A DNA stretch of 33,054 bases from a virus. The stretch lies in IMG/VR virus record IMGVR_UViG_3300037961_004868, positions 1-33,054 of that record; one strand, given 5' to 3'. Shown one piece after another: positions 14,408 through 23,250 of this stretch. Positions within the stretch are counted from its first letter, which is position 1. Each line of letters opens with the position of its first letter. Below the pieces are notes generated by a model that ran no database searches, had not been told where the DNA came from, and worked only from the letters and a program-made list of their open reading frames with translations. Made by a program: the position numbers and the translations under genes.

Positions 14408-16054
14408 ATGGGAATTAGTACAGAAAGAACCACACAAATCCATCAAACCAAAAGATGGAATAGAATAAGAGCTAGATCTTATCTGGCTACAAATGCACAG
14501 AAAGGAACATATAATACTAGTGAACTCAACTGGGTTGAGCACCAAGGTGAAATGGGCACTCCCCAACAACAAAATACTAGATTTAAATTTTGGGGTAATC
14601 TTAACTCTTCGATAAGATATGGTGGTGCGGGGATGAAACATAGCCACACCAGGTCGTCACCAGTTGTATTTGGAGGAGGAGGAGCATTCAGGGCCTTCGC
14701 TAGAATGGATCAATCATATAATGGTGCTGGTAATCAATACTGTGTTTATGTTTATGATTATGATGATAATCTTTGGGGATGGGGAGGAAATAATTATGGT
14801 CACTTTGGACACGGTGATACAATTATGAGATCATCTCCAGTTATATTAAATGGCTGGAATAGTCTTGGTCCCTTGAAAATGTTCAAGCATAGTCATTGGG
14901 GAGCAGTTGGTGTAACAACAGGCAGTGATCTTTATGTTTGTGGATATAATTATTATGGAAGATGGGGATTTACTGGGACTGAAGTATTTACGAACTGGGA
15001 CAATGATGGAAATTATATTGAGGGTTATAACACGGTTGGTGTTACGACACTAACCGAAGCCACTCATCTTAGTAAACCAGTTAGAATTGCTGGAAAGTGG
15101 AGAGACGCAAATCTTGGTGATAACACTCATACTAGAATCACTGATGAAGGTCAGTTTTTCATAGCTGGATATAATCATTATGGAATATTTGGTAACAATC
15201 AATCTGATGCCATTGGATACTCAAGTCCAGTAACAATTCCTGGTAAATTTAGAAGAATTGTTGAAAATACACATTATAATGTCTTCTTAGAAAATGATAA
15301 AGGACAAACCATGGTTACTGGAAATGAAACCAGTTCATGGTTTGGTAAAGGCGGTCCAAGTATACCTAGATCATCACCAGTTGCATTCCCTGGTACTTGG
15401 GCTAGGATTGTTCAATCTATTGGCGCTCATATCATGACCGACTATAGCGGTAACATTTGGGGAGTTGGACTGAATAATTATGGACAACTTGGTTTGGGAG
15501 ACAATAAAAACAGATCAAGACCTGTACTTATGTGGGCAGGACATCCAGATGGAACTGGAAAACCTGTAGAATTTAACTTCGCTGGTTCGGCATATGGTCA
15601 TTATTTCCTCCAAGATGATGATACATTATGGGGAGTTGGAATGAATTATAGTACTGGTACTATTTGGACATCTTCCGGCATGTCAGGTGCAGCTGCTGGA
15701 TGGTATCTGAACAGTTATTGGAGTTGTCAACCTGCATTCCTGTGGACTTCTCGTTCATTCATCAGATCATTTCCATGTTTTGTAAATGGTGGATGGAATG
15801 CAAAAATGGAAGATCCTGGAATTACTGAATGTAATGATCCATGGAAGTATAGTAGGCTCATTAGAGCCGGTTCTGCCGGTCTTATGGGATTCCATGTTCC
15901 TGGGGAAAGTGAGGGCACTGTTTGGTCTCAACATTATAGTGGAAGATCGGGAGAGTCTGATGTTCCATATTGGAATTTAAAAAATCGTGATATGTATACA
16001 TGGCATGATGATGATGTTGAACATCAAGGTGATTTCGGATATACGCCATCATGA
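14408..16054 (+). CDS. RCC1-type beta-propeller protein, copy 1
   Basis: 548 residues. After a basic N-terminus (MGISTERTTQIHQTKRWNRI) come at least five clear RCC1-type repeats with the core 'W-G-x-N-x-Y-G-x-x-G-x-G-D...RSSPV' (for example LWGWGGNNYGHFGHGD, IWGVGLNNYGQLGLGD, and FIAGYNHYGIFGNN), plus one or two degenerate ones toward the C-terminus. RCC1 repeats make a closed seven-bladed beta-propeller that binds partner proteins or glycans. GAGG 7-10 bases upstream is a ribosome binding site. Placement right after fibre genes suggests a virion or host-recognition role. The C-terminal ~100 residues are outside the regular repeat. There are two paralogues downstream. Confidence 0.85.
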   Translation: MGISTERTTQIHQTKRWNRIRARSYLATNAQKGTYNTSELNWVEHQGEMGTPQQQNTRFKFWGNLNSSIRYGGAGMKHSHTRSSPVVFGGGGAFRAFARMDQSYNGAGNQYCVYVYDYDDNLWGWGGNNYGHFGHGDTIMRSSPVILNGWNSLGPLKMFKHSHWGAVGVTTGSDLYVCGYNYYGRWGFTGTEVFTNWDNDGNYIEGYNTVGVTTLTEATHLSKPVRIAGKWRDANLGDNTHTRITDEGQFFIAGYNHYGIFGNNQSDAIGYSSPVTIPGKFRRIVENTHYNVFLENDKGQTMVTGNETSSWFGKGGPSIPRSSPVAFPGTWARIVQSIGAHIMTDYSGNIWGVGLNNYGQLGLGDNKNRSRPVLMWAGHPDGTGKPVEFNFAGSAYGHYFLQDDDTLWGVGMNYSTGTIWTSSGMSGAAAGWYLNSYWSCQPAFLWTSRSFIRSFPCFVNGGWNAKMEDPGITECNDPWKYSRLIRAGSAGLMGFHVPGESEGTVWSQHYSGRSGESDVPYWNLKNRDMYTWHDDDVEHQGDFGYTPS

Positions 16055-16088
16055 TGACTGAATATATAACAATAACACTCTATTATAG

Positions 16089-16112
16089 TTCTAAGATTTT
16101 TTAAACCAATGA
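16089..16112 (+). repeat. Repeated 5' leader, copy A
   Basis: TTCTAAGATTTTTTAAACCA leads into the ATG at 16109. An almost identical leader (one base gap and one mismatch) lies at 16876-16898 before the ATG at 16895. Neither contains a clear Shine-Dalgarno sequence. Confidence 0.6.
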
Positions 16113-16864
16113 AATATTTTAAATTTACACAAGTTTATAGTGAAACTCAACAATCAGTTCTCCTTTCCTCTGATGCGGAAACCTATGATAATAGAGTATT
16201 TCCATCATGTATTGATAATTTAAATTTGCTTTGGAATGCTAACCCATATTATTTTGGAACTGGTGATGATTCATCAACGGCAGATCCATCTAATTTAGTA
16301 GACGAGTTAACATTATCTGATTTTATTTCAGAATTGACAACTACTATTGGTAATTACAAAGATACCCAGAGAAATGTAAATCTCTCTTCTTACAATATTA
16401 GACATGATCAACTGTTAACACAGTTTGAATATTCAAATCCAGCTGGAGTTGTTTATAAGTACAATGAAGCAAATGCCTTTCTAAATGATGGTACTTTAAG
16501 CGGTTGGTTGCAAGCCGAATCAGAAGTTGCTGGAATTACAACAGCATCATTAGCTCAAGATTATGTTGATGATTATGATGATTTCAGAGTACAAGAGGCC
16601 AAACTCGCTGGATTAAAAACAAAGTGCAATAATAGAATTGAATTAATGGTTGTTGAATCTGATGGTAGTAATTTATCTGGAATTGCAACATATCAATCTG
16701 CTACAGAAGAATTAGGTTTATTTGATTTTGGTAGTGAAATTACTGAGGAAGTAAGAGCAAGTTTCCCAGAATTTGTTAATAAAGAGAATGATCAAATTTT
16801 TGATAATTATTTTAGTCCAGATCTTGGATTGAGATGGGACTATAGAGCAATGATTACTTTGTAA
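16109..16864 (+). CDS. Protein of unknown function between two propeller genes
   Basis: 251 residues, acidic, mostly helical by composition, with no recognised domain, signal peptide or membrane segment. The N-terminus (MKYFKFTQVYSETQQSVLLS) is followed by a mixed region and a likely helical stretch around residues 160-185 (DDFRVQEAKLAGLKTKCNNR). It sits between RCC1-type copies 1 and 2 and shares almost the same 5' leader sequence as copy 2. Possible roles are a fibre-assembly chaperone or a structural partner of the propellers. These are guesses from context only. Confidence 0.6.
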   Translation: MKYFKFTQVYSETQQSVLLSSDAETYDNRVFPSCIDNLNLLWNANPYYFGTGDDSSTADPSNLVDELTLSDFISELTTTIGNYKDTQRNVNLSSYNIRHDQLLTQFEYSNPAGVVYKYNEANAFLNDGTLSGWLQAESEVAGITTASLAQDYVDDYDDFRVQEAKLAGLKTKCNNRIELMVVESDGSNLSGIATYQSATEELGLFDFGSEITEEVRASFPEFVNKENDQIFDNYFSPDLGLRWDYRAMITL

Positions 16865-16875
16865 TATTAAGAACT

Positions 16876-16898
16876 TTCTAAATTTTTTAAAACAATGA
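16876..16898 (+). repeat. Repeated 5' leader, copy B
   Basis: TTCTAAATTTTTTAAAACA runs into the ATG at 16895 and is the counterpart of 16089-16112. The A/T-rich leader without Shine-Dalgarno is shared by two neighbouring genes, suggesting either a common duplication boundary or a shared expression signal. Confidence 0.6.
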
Positions 16899-18244
16899 GA
16901 GTAGGAATTTCCACCAGAACAACCACCGGTGTTCATAAATTGAATCAACATTATCGCAATCATCGTGATAAAAAGTTTCAAGTTGCAGAACTTGCTGGTC
17001 AAGGATTGGTAGCTGGTTACAACGGCACCGGCGCGTTTGGACTTGGAGTGAGTGGCGGTTACAGATCTTCTCCAGTTATTTGGGGTGGAAAAGGTCAGCC
17101 AATGATGGATATTACTTTGGCAAATCATCAACAGCACATGATGCAAGCTGTTGATAATGACGGCGATTTATGGATGACTGGATATTCATATTATGGTCAA
17201 TTTGGTGCTAACCAAGGGAATACCTATTATTCATCACCAGTACAAGTTCCAGGAACATGGACAAAGAACAGAGGTGGATTTCAATATTACACTACAACTT
17301 TTTGGAAAGATGATGAAGTATATCTTGCTGGATATAATGGTGTTGGTCAATTAGGGAATGGTGATACAGTTCCTCGATCATCACCAGTTAAACTAGAAGG
17401 AAAATGGTTCGCTAGAATTACAAATGTATATTATGATAATCACGCTTTTGAAAATGGTGGCCGAGTATGGGTTTGGGGATCTAATTACTATGGAGTTCTT
17501 GGATTAAACAACACAACCACCTATAGTTCTCCAATCATACAATATGGTAGTCATCAATGGGCTTGTTATAGACCCGGTAATTATTTTATTCACGCTATTG
17601 ATGGTGGTACAGGTAAACTTTGGGCCTGGGGACGCAATGATACTGCTCAGTTAGGGCAAGCAAACGTTCAACCATACTCATATCCTGTTGTACTGCCTGG
17701 ATCGTGGAGTTACTTCCCACCGAAGACTCCAGCAGGAGTAGGATGGCATGCTGGAATTAGAGATGGAAATTGTTATGTGTGGGGATCCAATTCTCATGGA
17801 CAACTTGGTATTGGACATAGAACAATCGCAAGTTCTATGATTTTATTACCCGGTACATGGGCTAAAACACAACCTGGGTCCTATTTCACGCAGTATCTTA
17901 CTGCTAAAGGAGACTATTACATTTCCGGTTATGTTTGGGTAAGTGGTATCGGTCAATATAGATCATCGCCAACCAGACTTCCAGGCAATTATAAGTATGA
18001 TCCAACGATGCCTTTTAATTGCGTGGGAGGTCCTAGCCGAGGAGGTTATGTATATTCACAAGAAACTGGAAAAGAATATATGTATGGATCTAACTATTAT
18101 AGCGGTGTAACTTTTGATCCAGTAAAAGGTAATAATTATCAATCAAGTCCAACACTTGTTCGTGGTGATTGGGCAACTCATGGTATGACAGCTGAAGGTA
18201 TCGGTGGTGGTTATAACGCATTTGGCATTGGTTCAACTTGTTAA
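16895..18244 (+). CDS. RCC1-type beta-propeller protein, copy 2
   Basis: 449 residues, with an N-terminus (MRVGISTRTTTGVHKLNQHY) like that of copy 1. About eight repeat units follow, for example LVAGYNGTGAFGLG..RSSPV, LWMTGYSYYGQFG..YSSPVQVPG, YLAGYNGVGQLGNGD..RSSPV, VWVWGSNYYGVLG..YSSP, LWAWGRNDTAQLG, and CYVWGSNSHGQLGIG. This is enough for a closed seven-bladed propeller with an extra strand or blade. The protein is leaner than copy 1, being almost all repeat. It contains no signal peptide. Host-recognition or virion decoration is inferred from position; the RCC1 fold itself is well supported. Confidence 0.85.
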   Translation: MRVGISTRTTTGVHKLNQHYRNHRDKKFQVAELAGQGLVAGYNGTGAFGLGVSGGYRSSPVIWGGKGQPMMDITLANHQQHMMQAVDNDGDLWMTGYSYYGQFGANQGNTYYSSPVQVPGTWTKNRGGFQYYTTTFWKDDEVYLAGYNGVGQLGNGDTVPRSSPVKLEGKWFARITNVYYDNHAFENGGRVWVWGSNYYGVLGLNNTTTYSSPIIQYGSHQWACYRPGNYFIHAIDGGTGKLWAWGRNDTAQLGQANVQPYSYPVVLPGSWSYFPPKTPAGVGWHAGIRDGNCYVWGSNSHGQLGIGHRTIASSMILLPGTWAKTQPGSYFTQYLTAKGDYYISGYVWVSGIGQYRSSPTRLPGNYKYDPTMPFNCVGGPSRGGYVYSQETGKEYMYGSNYYSGVTFDPVKGNNYQSSPTLVRGDWATHGMTAEGIGGGYNAFGIGSTC

Positions 18245-18268
18245 ATAGTTAAAAAATTTGATTTTGAT

Positions 18269-18895
18269 ATGCCCATTGATTTTTTCAATCCATATGATTG
18301 GATTGCATTCTATCCAAATGCAATCCCAGAACAACAATTAGTTGAATTAAATAAAGTACCAGAAACAGATATAAATGGCCCATCAAGAGCTAACTATGGG
18401 CATAAGTATGATGAAACAGAAAAGCAAGAGGATAGTGTTAGGCTAACAAACTGGTATACAATGAATTATTCATTGTACGATCAAACAAAAAAATCTTTTG
18501 AAGGATTTGTCAATAATGTTATTTTACCCAGATATGGATTAAAAACTTTTAAATCCTTTGAAGACATACAATTTTTATCTTATCCTGTAGGAGGTCATTA
18601 TGTTGTTCATAATGATTCAGAGTATTTTAATGATGATCTAAATAAATGGGAAAGGGTTGCTCCAAGGGATATAAGTGTAATAATGTATCTCAATGATAAT
18701 TTTGAGGGTGGAGAACTAGAATTTCCAGAATTAGGATTAACAATTAAACCACAAAGAGGATTAATAATCACTTTTCCATCATATTGCGAATTTGCACATG
18801 GGGTTAAACCTGTTATAAAAGGAGAAAGAAATGCTTTAGTGACATGGATAGAAACTCATGATAAAATGTATGACATAGAACCAACTCCCAAATAA
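18269..18895 (+). CDS. 2-oxoglutarate/Fe(II)-dependent dioxygenase (prolyl-4-hydroxylase type)
   Basis: 208 residues. The double-stranded beta-helix signature of the 2OG-Fe(II) oxygenase family is complete: iron ligands H114 and D116 in VVHNDSEYF, distal H177 in FAHGV, and R187 in KGERNALVTW as the 2-oxoglutarate anchor. ISVIMYLNDNFEGGELEFPE between them matches the prolyl-4-hydroxylase-like subgroup. The substrate is unknown. Candidates are protein side chains of the neighbouring virion proteins or a sugar/glycan. It lies between a propeller gene and the TPR-glycosyltransferase gene. Such oxygenases are frequent in marine T4-like phages. A second, more divergent member is at 24089. Confidence 0.85.
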   Translation: MPIDFFNPYDWIAFYPNAIPEQQLVELNKVPETDINGPSRANYGHKYDETEKQEDSVRLTNWYTMNYSLYDQTKKSFEGFVNNVILPRYGLKTFKSFEDIQFLSYPVGGHYVVHNDSEYFNDDLNKWERVAPRDISVIMYLNDNFEGGELEFPELGLTIKPQRGLIITFPSYCEFAHGVKPVIKGERNALVTWIETHDKMYDIEPTPK

Positions 18896-18929
18896 TTTTC
18901 ATTTATTCTTTTTAATAATAAGGCGAATC

Positions 18930-20405
18930 ATGACAAAAAGACTCAGAGAAGATCCTATTGAAAATCACATGTATCGAATTCCCGAATCTTCTGTCGGGCC
19001 ACTGTACGATGACCAAGAAGAATTTGGTAAAAATTTAATTCACAAACTAAAAGATATTTCATTTGATTTAGATAGAATTGGAGAATTTGAAGCAGCTGCA
19101 GCTATTGGTGATCTTGTTCTTAGAAGAATGCCAGATATGCAAATGTCTCTTGGTTGTGCAAGATGGTATTATGAATTAAGAAAGTATAAAAAATCACTCA
19201 AATATCTGGAATTTGCACTAAATAATGATCCGCAAAATCCAGAGATTCGATTAAATTACGCTAGAGTTTTATATTTTGATAAGCAGGCGGACAAATCTCT
19301 CGAAATCATGAACGAGTTAGTGGAAGAACATCCACAACTTTTGGATGATGATCAGATTTGTGTCGATTATTCAATGTTTAAAAGTGCCGTTGGTGATGTC
19401 AAAGGATCAATGGAATGTTTAGATAAACTTCCATCTGGATCCGAAGAAGGAGCTCAATTCGATTTTAATAGAGGATGGCACTATTTTTCTTTCGATCAAT
19501 TTAAGAAAGGATTTCAACATATTGATCGTGGAAGACCTTTAAATGTTTGGGGTAATTTCGATGTCCTAGAAGTTGAGGCAAAAATATCTCCTAACGATAT
19601 CTGGAAAAGAGGCGAAAAAGTTGATACAATTGCATATTACCTTGAAGGTGGTGTTGGTGATGAGTTTATCTTCTTGCGATATGTAAATTATTGGAAACAA
19701 TATTGCAATACTTTAAAAATCTTCTGCAATAAAAATATCCGAGATTTTTTGATCGAATGTGGTTACGAGAATGTATATACAAGAGATGAAATTCCATTTC
19801 ATTATGTTGACAAAGTTGTTCCTGCTATGTCGGCACCTCTTTATGGAGATTTTGATACCCCAAAAGATCATACAACTTTCCCATATCTTGTAAGAACTCC
19901 AGATAAAAATTCTCCCGCAGTTAAAAAAATGAGAGAAATTGCTGGAGATAAGAAAAAAGTAATAATTAAATGGGCAGGAAATCCAGATTTTGAACATGAA
20001 CAATTCAGAGTATTTCCTTTAGAATATCTTCTTGAACTAGAAAAATTAAATGATAAGATTCAAATCTTCCATGTTCAATTAGAACATAATGAAGGTCTTC
20101 CGAAAAATAGCAGTGTTTATGATCTTACAGAATACATTGATGATTGGAGAGATACATATGATATTTTCGACGAAGCAGACATAGTTATAAGTTCTTGCAC
20201 ATCTACCGCTCATTTGGCAGCTGCCATGGGTAAAAGATCATGTGTAATTTTGCCAATCGTTCCATATTTCTGTTGGGCTTCAGACAAAGATGTTTGGTAT
20301 GAAGATAATCTAACTCTATGCAAACAGACCAAATATGGCGATGAAGGATGGAAAGAAGCTATTGATAAAGCGATTAACATTGTTGAGGAGGAGTTATGTC
20401 AATAA
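18930..20405 (+). CDS. TPR protein fused to heptosyltransferase-like (GT9-type) domain
   Basis: 491 residues. The N-terminal ~200 residues contain tetratricopeptide-like helix pairs (for example YYELRKYKKSLKYLEFALNN with DPQNPEIRLNYARVLY), a protein-binding scaffold. From about residue 235 a GT-B-like domain begins (YYLEGGVGDEFIFLRY), continuing with IIKWAGNPDFEHEQFRVFPL and ending with DIVISSCTSTAHLAAAMGK and LPIVPYFCWASDKDVWY. The last block matches the nucleotide-sugar site of the ADP-heptose:LPS heptosyltransferase (GT9) fold. TPR-GT fusions of this kind are common in bacteria and often glycosylate protein. With HldE- and HldD-like genes nearby, an ADP-heptose donor is a plausible inference. 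Its end overlaps the next gene by 10 bases. Confidence 0.75.
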   Translation: MTKRLREDPIENHMYRIPESSVGPLYDDQEEFGKNLIHKLKDISFDLDRIGEFEAAAAIGDLVLRRMPDMQMSLGCARWYYELRKYKKSLKYLEFALNNDPQNPEIRLNYARVLYFDKQADKSLEIMNELVEEHPQLLDDDQICVDYSMFKSAVGDVKGSMECLDKLPSGSEEGAQFDFNRGWHYFSFDQFKKGFQHIDRGRPLNVWGNFDVLEVEAKISPNDIWKRGEKVDTIAYYLEGGVGDEFIFLRYVNYWKQYCNTLKIFCNKNIRDFLIECGYENVYTRDEIPFHYVDKVVPAMSAPLYGDFDTPKDHTTFPYLVRTPDKNSPAVKKMREIAGDKKKVIIKWAGNPDFEHEQFRVFPLEYLLELEKLNDKIQIFHVQLEHNEGLPKNSSVYDLTEYIDDWRDTYDIFDEADIVISSCTSTAHLAAAMGKRSCVILPIVPYFCWASDKDVWYEDNLTLCKQTKYGDEGWKEAIDKAINIVEEELCQ

Positions 20406-21154
20406 CAGATGTTTCTGGTAGAAAAGCAATATTTACTTTTTACAATGATCAAATTGATGACAAAATGATTTTTCTTCATCATGAAATTGTTGGAAGAATG
20501 TGTGAAGAAATTGAAGGTCTGGATTTCAGACCTTATAATTACCGAAAACCAGATGGAGAAATGTATCCAGATCAAGCAATGGATATTGGATTTAAAACTC
20601 TATTTTTGGAACATGACTATGAAATGGTAATGTCTTTAGAAATTGATTGTATACCTCTCAATAAAGAATCATTATTGTATGCATTCTCTAAAGCCAAAGA
20701 TGGTATTTTTATTGGCAACTCTCAAAGATCATGTCATATTGACAATAATGAACATATGTTCATTCCTCCATCTATGTTTGTGATGAATAGAGATCTATAT
20801 GAAAAACTAGAACGTCCCGATTTTAGACCAACAACCAGAGGAGATATTGGTGAAGAGTGTACTTATCAATGTGAAGAACTAGGTCTTCCTATGGAATTTT
20901 TAATGCCAAAAACTTATGAAAGAGAACCTATTGGGTTTCCTTGGGATCTTGGAAATGGTAGAAGTAAGTATGGTATTGGAACAACATATGCAAATGAAAA
21001 TGGGGATGAATTATTTTATCACTTATTTGAAAGTCGATTAGCTTGTTGGAACAGTTATTTTTATGATAAATGTGAAGAAGTAAAACCAGGAATTTTGAAT
21101 CATTTAACAGAAGAAATTATTAGACAATCAAACATAGAGTTTAAAGAAGAATAA
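20396..21154 (+). CDS. GT-A-like glycosyltransferase family protein, member 1
   Basis: 252 residues; ATG 20396 has GAGGAGGAG just upstream, inside the previous gene. The core MSLEIDCIPL (E82-x-D84) resembles the DxD-type metal/nucleotide site of GT-A transferases. Other landmarks are FIGNSQRS, PPSMFVMNRDLYEKLERPDF and the C-terminal YGIGTTYANENG..FYHLFESRL. The protein is clearly related to the gene at 30675: SLEIDCIPL/FLDIDCYIT, MFVMNRDLYEKL/CFMIHKQAWIAL, EPIGF, and a terminal G-T-x-Y...H block. Substrate unknown. It is cotranscribed with the TPR-GT gene and probably acts in the same glycan pathway. The glycosyltransferase call is moderate, since only the short acidic motif and layout support it. 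Confidence 0.6.
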   Translation: MSITDVSGRKAIFTFYNDQIDDKMIFLHHEIVGRMCEEIEGLDFRPYNYRKPDGEMYPDQAMDIGFKTLFLEHDYEMVMSLEIDCIPLNKESLLYAFSKAKDGIFIGNSQRSCHIDNNEHMFIPPSMFVMNRDLYEKLERPDFRPTTRGDIGEECTYQCEELGLPMEFLMPKTYEREPIGFPWDLGNGRSKYGIGTTYANENGDELFYHLFESRLACWNSYFYDKCEEVKPGILNHLTEEIIRQSNIEFKEE

Positions 21155-21160
21155 TCATTC

Positions 21161-21168
21161 TATAAATA
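21161..21168 (+). promoter_or_regulatory. T4-type late promoter box (TATAAATA)
   Basis: An exact TATAAATA lies 33 bases before the start of the third RCC1-type gene at 21202 and after the stop at 21154. This implies that this propeller gene is expressed late, with virion genes. Confidence 0.8.
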
Positions 21169-21201
21169 ACTTTATCTAGATCTCATAGATTCAGTATAAA
21201 A

Positions 21202-22533
21202 ATGATTAGTACCTCAGGACCTAGTGCTCAGAGACCAAAAAGAAACGAGGGTGTATATAACTTAGATGAAGTCGTAAGACTTAATCATGCCAACCCTAAA
21301 GGACCGAGGGGAGAAGCAACTCATTGGTGGTGGGCCGGATATATACCCTACTGGGGAAATCCTTGCCATGCAGGAGGATCGACTGGTGCGGTATATTGGA
21401 GTTCTCCTGTTCTAGCAAGAGGCAGGTGGAAACAAGTTTGTAGTACAGCATATATACACTGGGCAATTAGAGATGATGGAACAATGTGGTCCTCTGGAGG
21501 ACCCAATACTTATGGCATCCGCGGCGACGGAACTGCTGGTAGTCCAAATAACTATGCATCATCTCCTACTCAAGTTGCAGGAACAAATTGGTTCTCATTA
21601 AGGGACAATGGTATTGATTCCATAATCACTACTAACGCACAACATACTAGTAGTATGATGGCCATGAAAGAAGATAAAAGTCTTTTTGCATGGGGAAGAA
21701 ATAATAGTGCAAACTTAGGATTGAACGATACAGTTGATCGATCAGCGCCAGTACAAATTCCAGGTAGCAACTGGACCGATTATGGATTCAATAACTATAG
21801 TGGTTTCGCATTTAAAGATAATGGAGAACTATGGGAATGGGGAACAAATGGATACATTCATGGAACAGATCATGATTTAGTTGCTGGGTATTATGCAAGA
21901 TCTTCACCGTACCTTATTCCTGGATCCTGGGCAGAAGCTTCAAAGGGGCACGATCATACTGTTGCTATTAAACAGGATGGTACTGGATGGTGCTGGGGCC
22001 AAAACAGTTATGGTCAATTAGGAAATAATGATAATATCCCACGTTCTTCACCGGTTCAATTCACTGCTGGATCGGGTCTTTACCAAAGATGTTTTGCTGG
22101 AGGATCCTGTACAGTATTCATTGATACTGATGGACATTCTTGGTATAGTGGGGACAACAGAACTGGAGGGGCATTTAGATTTAATAGTAACGTTATAAGT
22201 TCTCCAGTATTAATGCCAGGACACTGGGATGGTTTTAGATTGGGCAACCAGGGCAATCTGGGTAATTTTGGTAGAAGTCGTGAAGATGGCAACTGGTGGT
22301 TTGTTGGTTATGATTATGCTGGAAGAGCTGGTCTTTGCAGAACTAGACAGGACAGTTTTAATTCAGCGGCCGCATACAGATCTGCTCCGTGTAGAATTGG
22401 ATACAGATGGACAGACATTGCAAATGATTATTATTCCACATGGTTCACCAAAGATAACTCATATAATTATCCAATGATGCATGGTCCAACAGGTGGTGGA
22501 CAAGGAGCTTCAGATAGACACGGTAGACTTTAA
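21202..22533 (+). CDS. RCC1-type beta-propeller protein, copy 3
   Basis: 443 residues. After ~45 residues of basic N-terminus there are seven repeat units, fitting a single seven-bladed propeller: WWWAGYIPYWG..YWSSPV, MWSSGGPNTYGIRGDG..YASSPTQV, LFAWGRNNSANLGLND..RSAPVQIPG, LWEWGTNGYIHG..ARSSP, GWCWGQNSYGQLGNND..RSSPVQF, SWYSGDNRTGGAF..ISSPVLMPG, and WWFVGYDYAGRAGL..YRSAP. It is preceded by an exact late promoter box, so a virion or late role is likely. It is separated from copies 1 and 2 by the oxygenase and two glycosyltransferase-type genes, as if the propeller and modification genes move or evolve together. Confidence 0.85.
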   Translation: MISTSGPSAQRPKRNEGVYNLDEVVRLNHANPKGPRGEATHWWWAGYIPYWGNPCHAGGSTGAVYWSSPVLARGRWKQVCSTAYIHWAIRDDGTMWSSGGPNTYGIRGDGTAGSPNNYASSPTQVAGTNWFSLRDNGIDSIITTNAQHTSSMMAMKEDKSLFAWGRNNSANLGLNDTVDRSAPVQIPGSNWTDYGFNNYSGFAFKDNGELWEWGTNGYIHGTDHDLVAGYYARSSPYLIPGSWAEASKGHDHTVAIKQDGTGWCWGQNSYGQLGNNDNIPRSSPVQFTAGSGLYQRCFAGGSCTVFIDTDGHSWYSGDNRTGGAFRFNSNVISSPVLMPGHWDGFRLGNQGNLGNFGRSREDGNWWFVGYDYAGRAGLCRTRQDSFNSAAAYRSAPCRIGYRWTDIANDYYSTWFTKDNSYNYPMMHGPTGGGQGASDRHGRL

Positions 22534-22551
22534 TTTCATTATATTTTTATT

Positions 22552-23238
22552 ATGCACTTACTACGATCAAATTCAAGAGAATGCAACAAAGCATTCATCA
22601 TTTCACTTAGAGATAACGAAGAATCAGAAAAACTTACTAACCGATGTTCGGAATCATGTAAAAACGTTGGTCAAAACTATGAAGTATTTTATGGTTTTGA
22701 CGGAAATAGTGGTAAAATAATCATACCTCCAGAACTAGAAAACCAACAGTGGTTAAATTGGTTCAAGGTTACAACAGATCTCATTAGTCCCACTCAAATT
22801 TCTTGTTTTTTGAGTCATATGGCTTTGTGGTCTAAATGTCTGGAATTGGATGAACCTATTGTAATTCTGGAACATGATGCACTTATGGTTAAAAAGTATG
22901 ATTTTCATACTCACTATAATGCAATTTGTTATCTTGGTGGACTAGAACAATTTGAAAATAGTATGCCAAAACCAGATACATATGATGGTCCTCCTCCAAT
23001 GGGGTCTGAGTGTAATAAAAGAGGGTTTTTTATCTGTAGGGCTCATGCATATGCCATTGATCCAGCAGTTGCAAAGAATTTATTGTCATATGTTCTTCAA
23101 AATGGACTATATACTTCATTGGATGTTGCAATAAAATCAGATATTTTTAACATATATCAAGATGATTTTTATGCGTATGACAAACCAGGAATCTCCACAA
23201 TTCATAAAGATTGGAGATATTTAAAATCTGAAATTTAA
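22552..23238 (+). CDS. Glycosyltransferase family 25 protein
   Basis: 228 residues. The GT25 (LPS/LOS glycosyltransferase, LgtB/Lex1-like) layout is visible: an N-terminal strand AFIISLRDNEESE, then SPTQISCFLSHMALWSKC (~79-96) and PIVILEHDA (~102-110), where the usual ED.D motif reads E-H-D. GFFICRAHAYAIDPAVAKNL follows as in family members. The known family transfers galactose or glucose to lipooligosaccharide or to collagen hydroxylysine. It starts 18 bases after propeller copy 3. The His in the acidic motif is unusual and may change metal use. A role in glycosylating a virion protein or cell-surface glycan is inferred. Confidence 0.75.
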   Translation: MHLLRSNSRECNKAFIISLRDNEESEKLTNRCSESCKNVGQNYEVFYGFDGNSGKIIIPPELENQQWLNWFKVTTDLISPTQISCFLSHMALWSKCLELDEPIVILEHDALMVKKYDFHTHYNAICYLGGLEQFENSMPKPDTYDGPPPMGSECNKRGFFICRAHAYAIDPAVAKNLLSYVLQNGLYTSLDVAIKSDIFNIYQDDFYAYDKPGISTIHKDWRYLKSEI

Positions 23239-23250
23239 TTTGTATTTTTT

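Noticed and set aside
18638-18646. CTAAATAAA within the oxygenase gene as a late promoter
   Set aside because: It encodes conserved in-frame residues and no gene starts nearby; expected by chance in AT-rich DNA.
22481-22720. 79-codon plus-strand frame overlapping propeller copy 3 and the GT25 gene
   Set aside because: It spans the end of one good gene and the beginning of another in a different frame and has no protein-like features.
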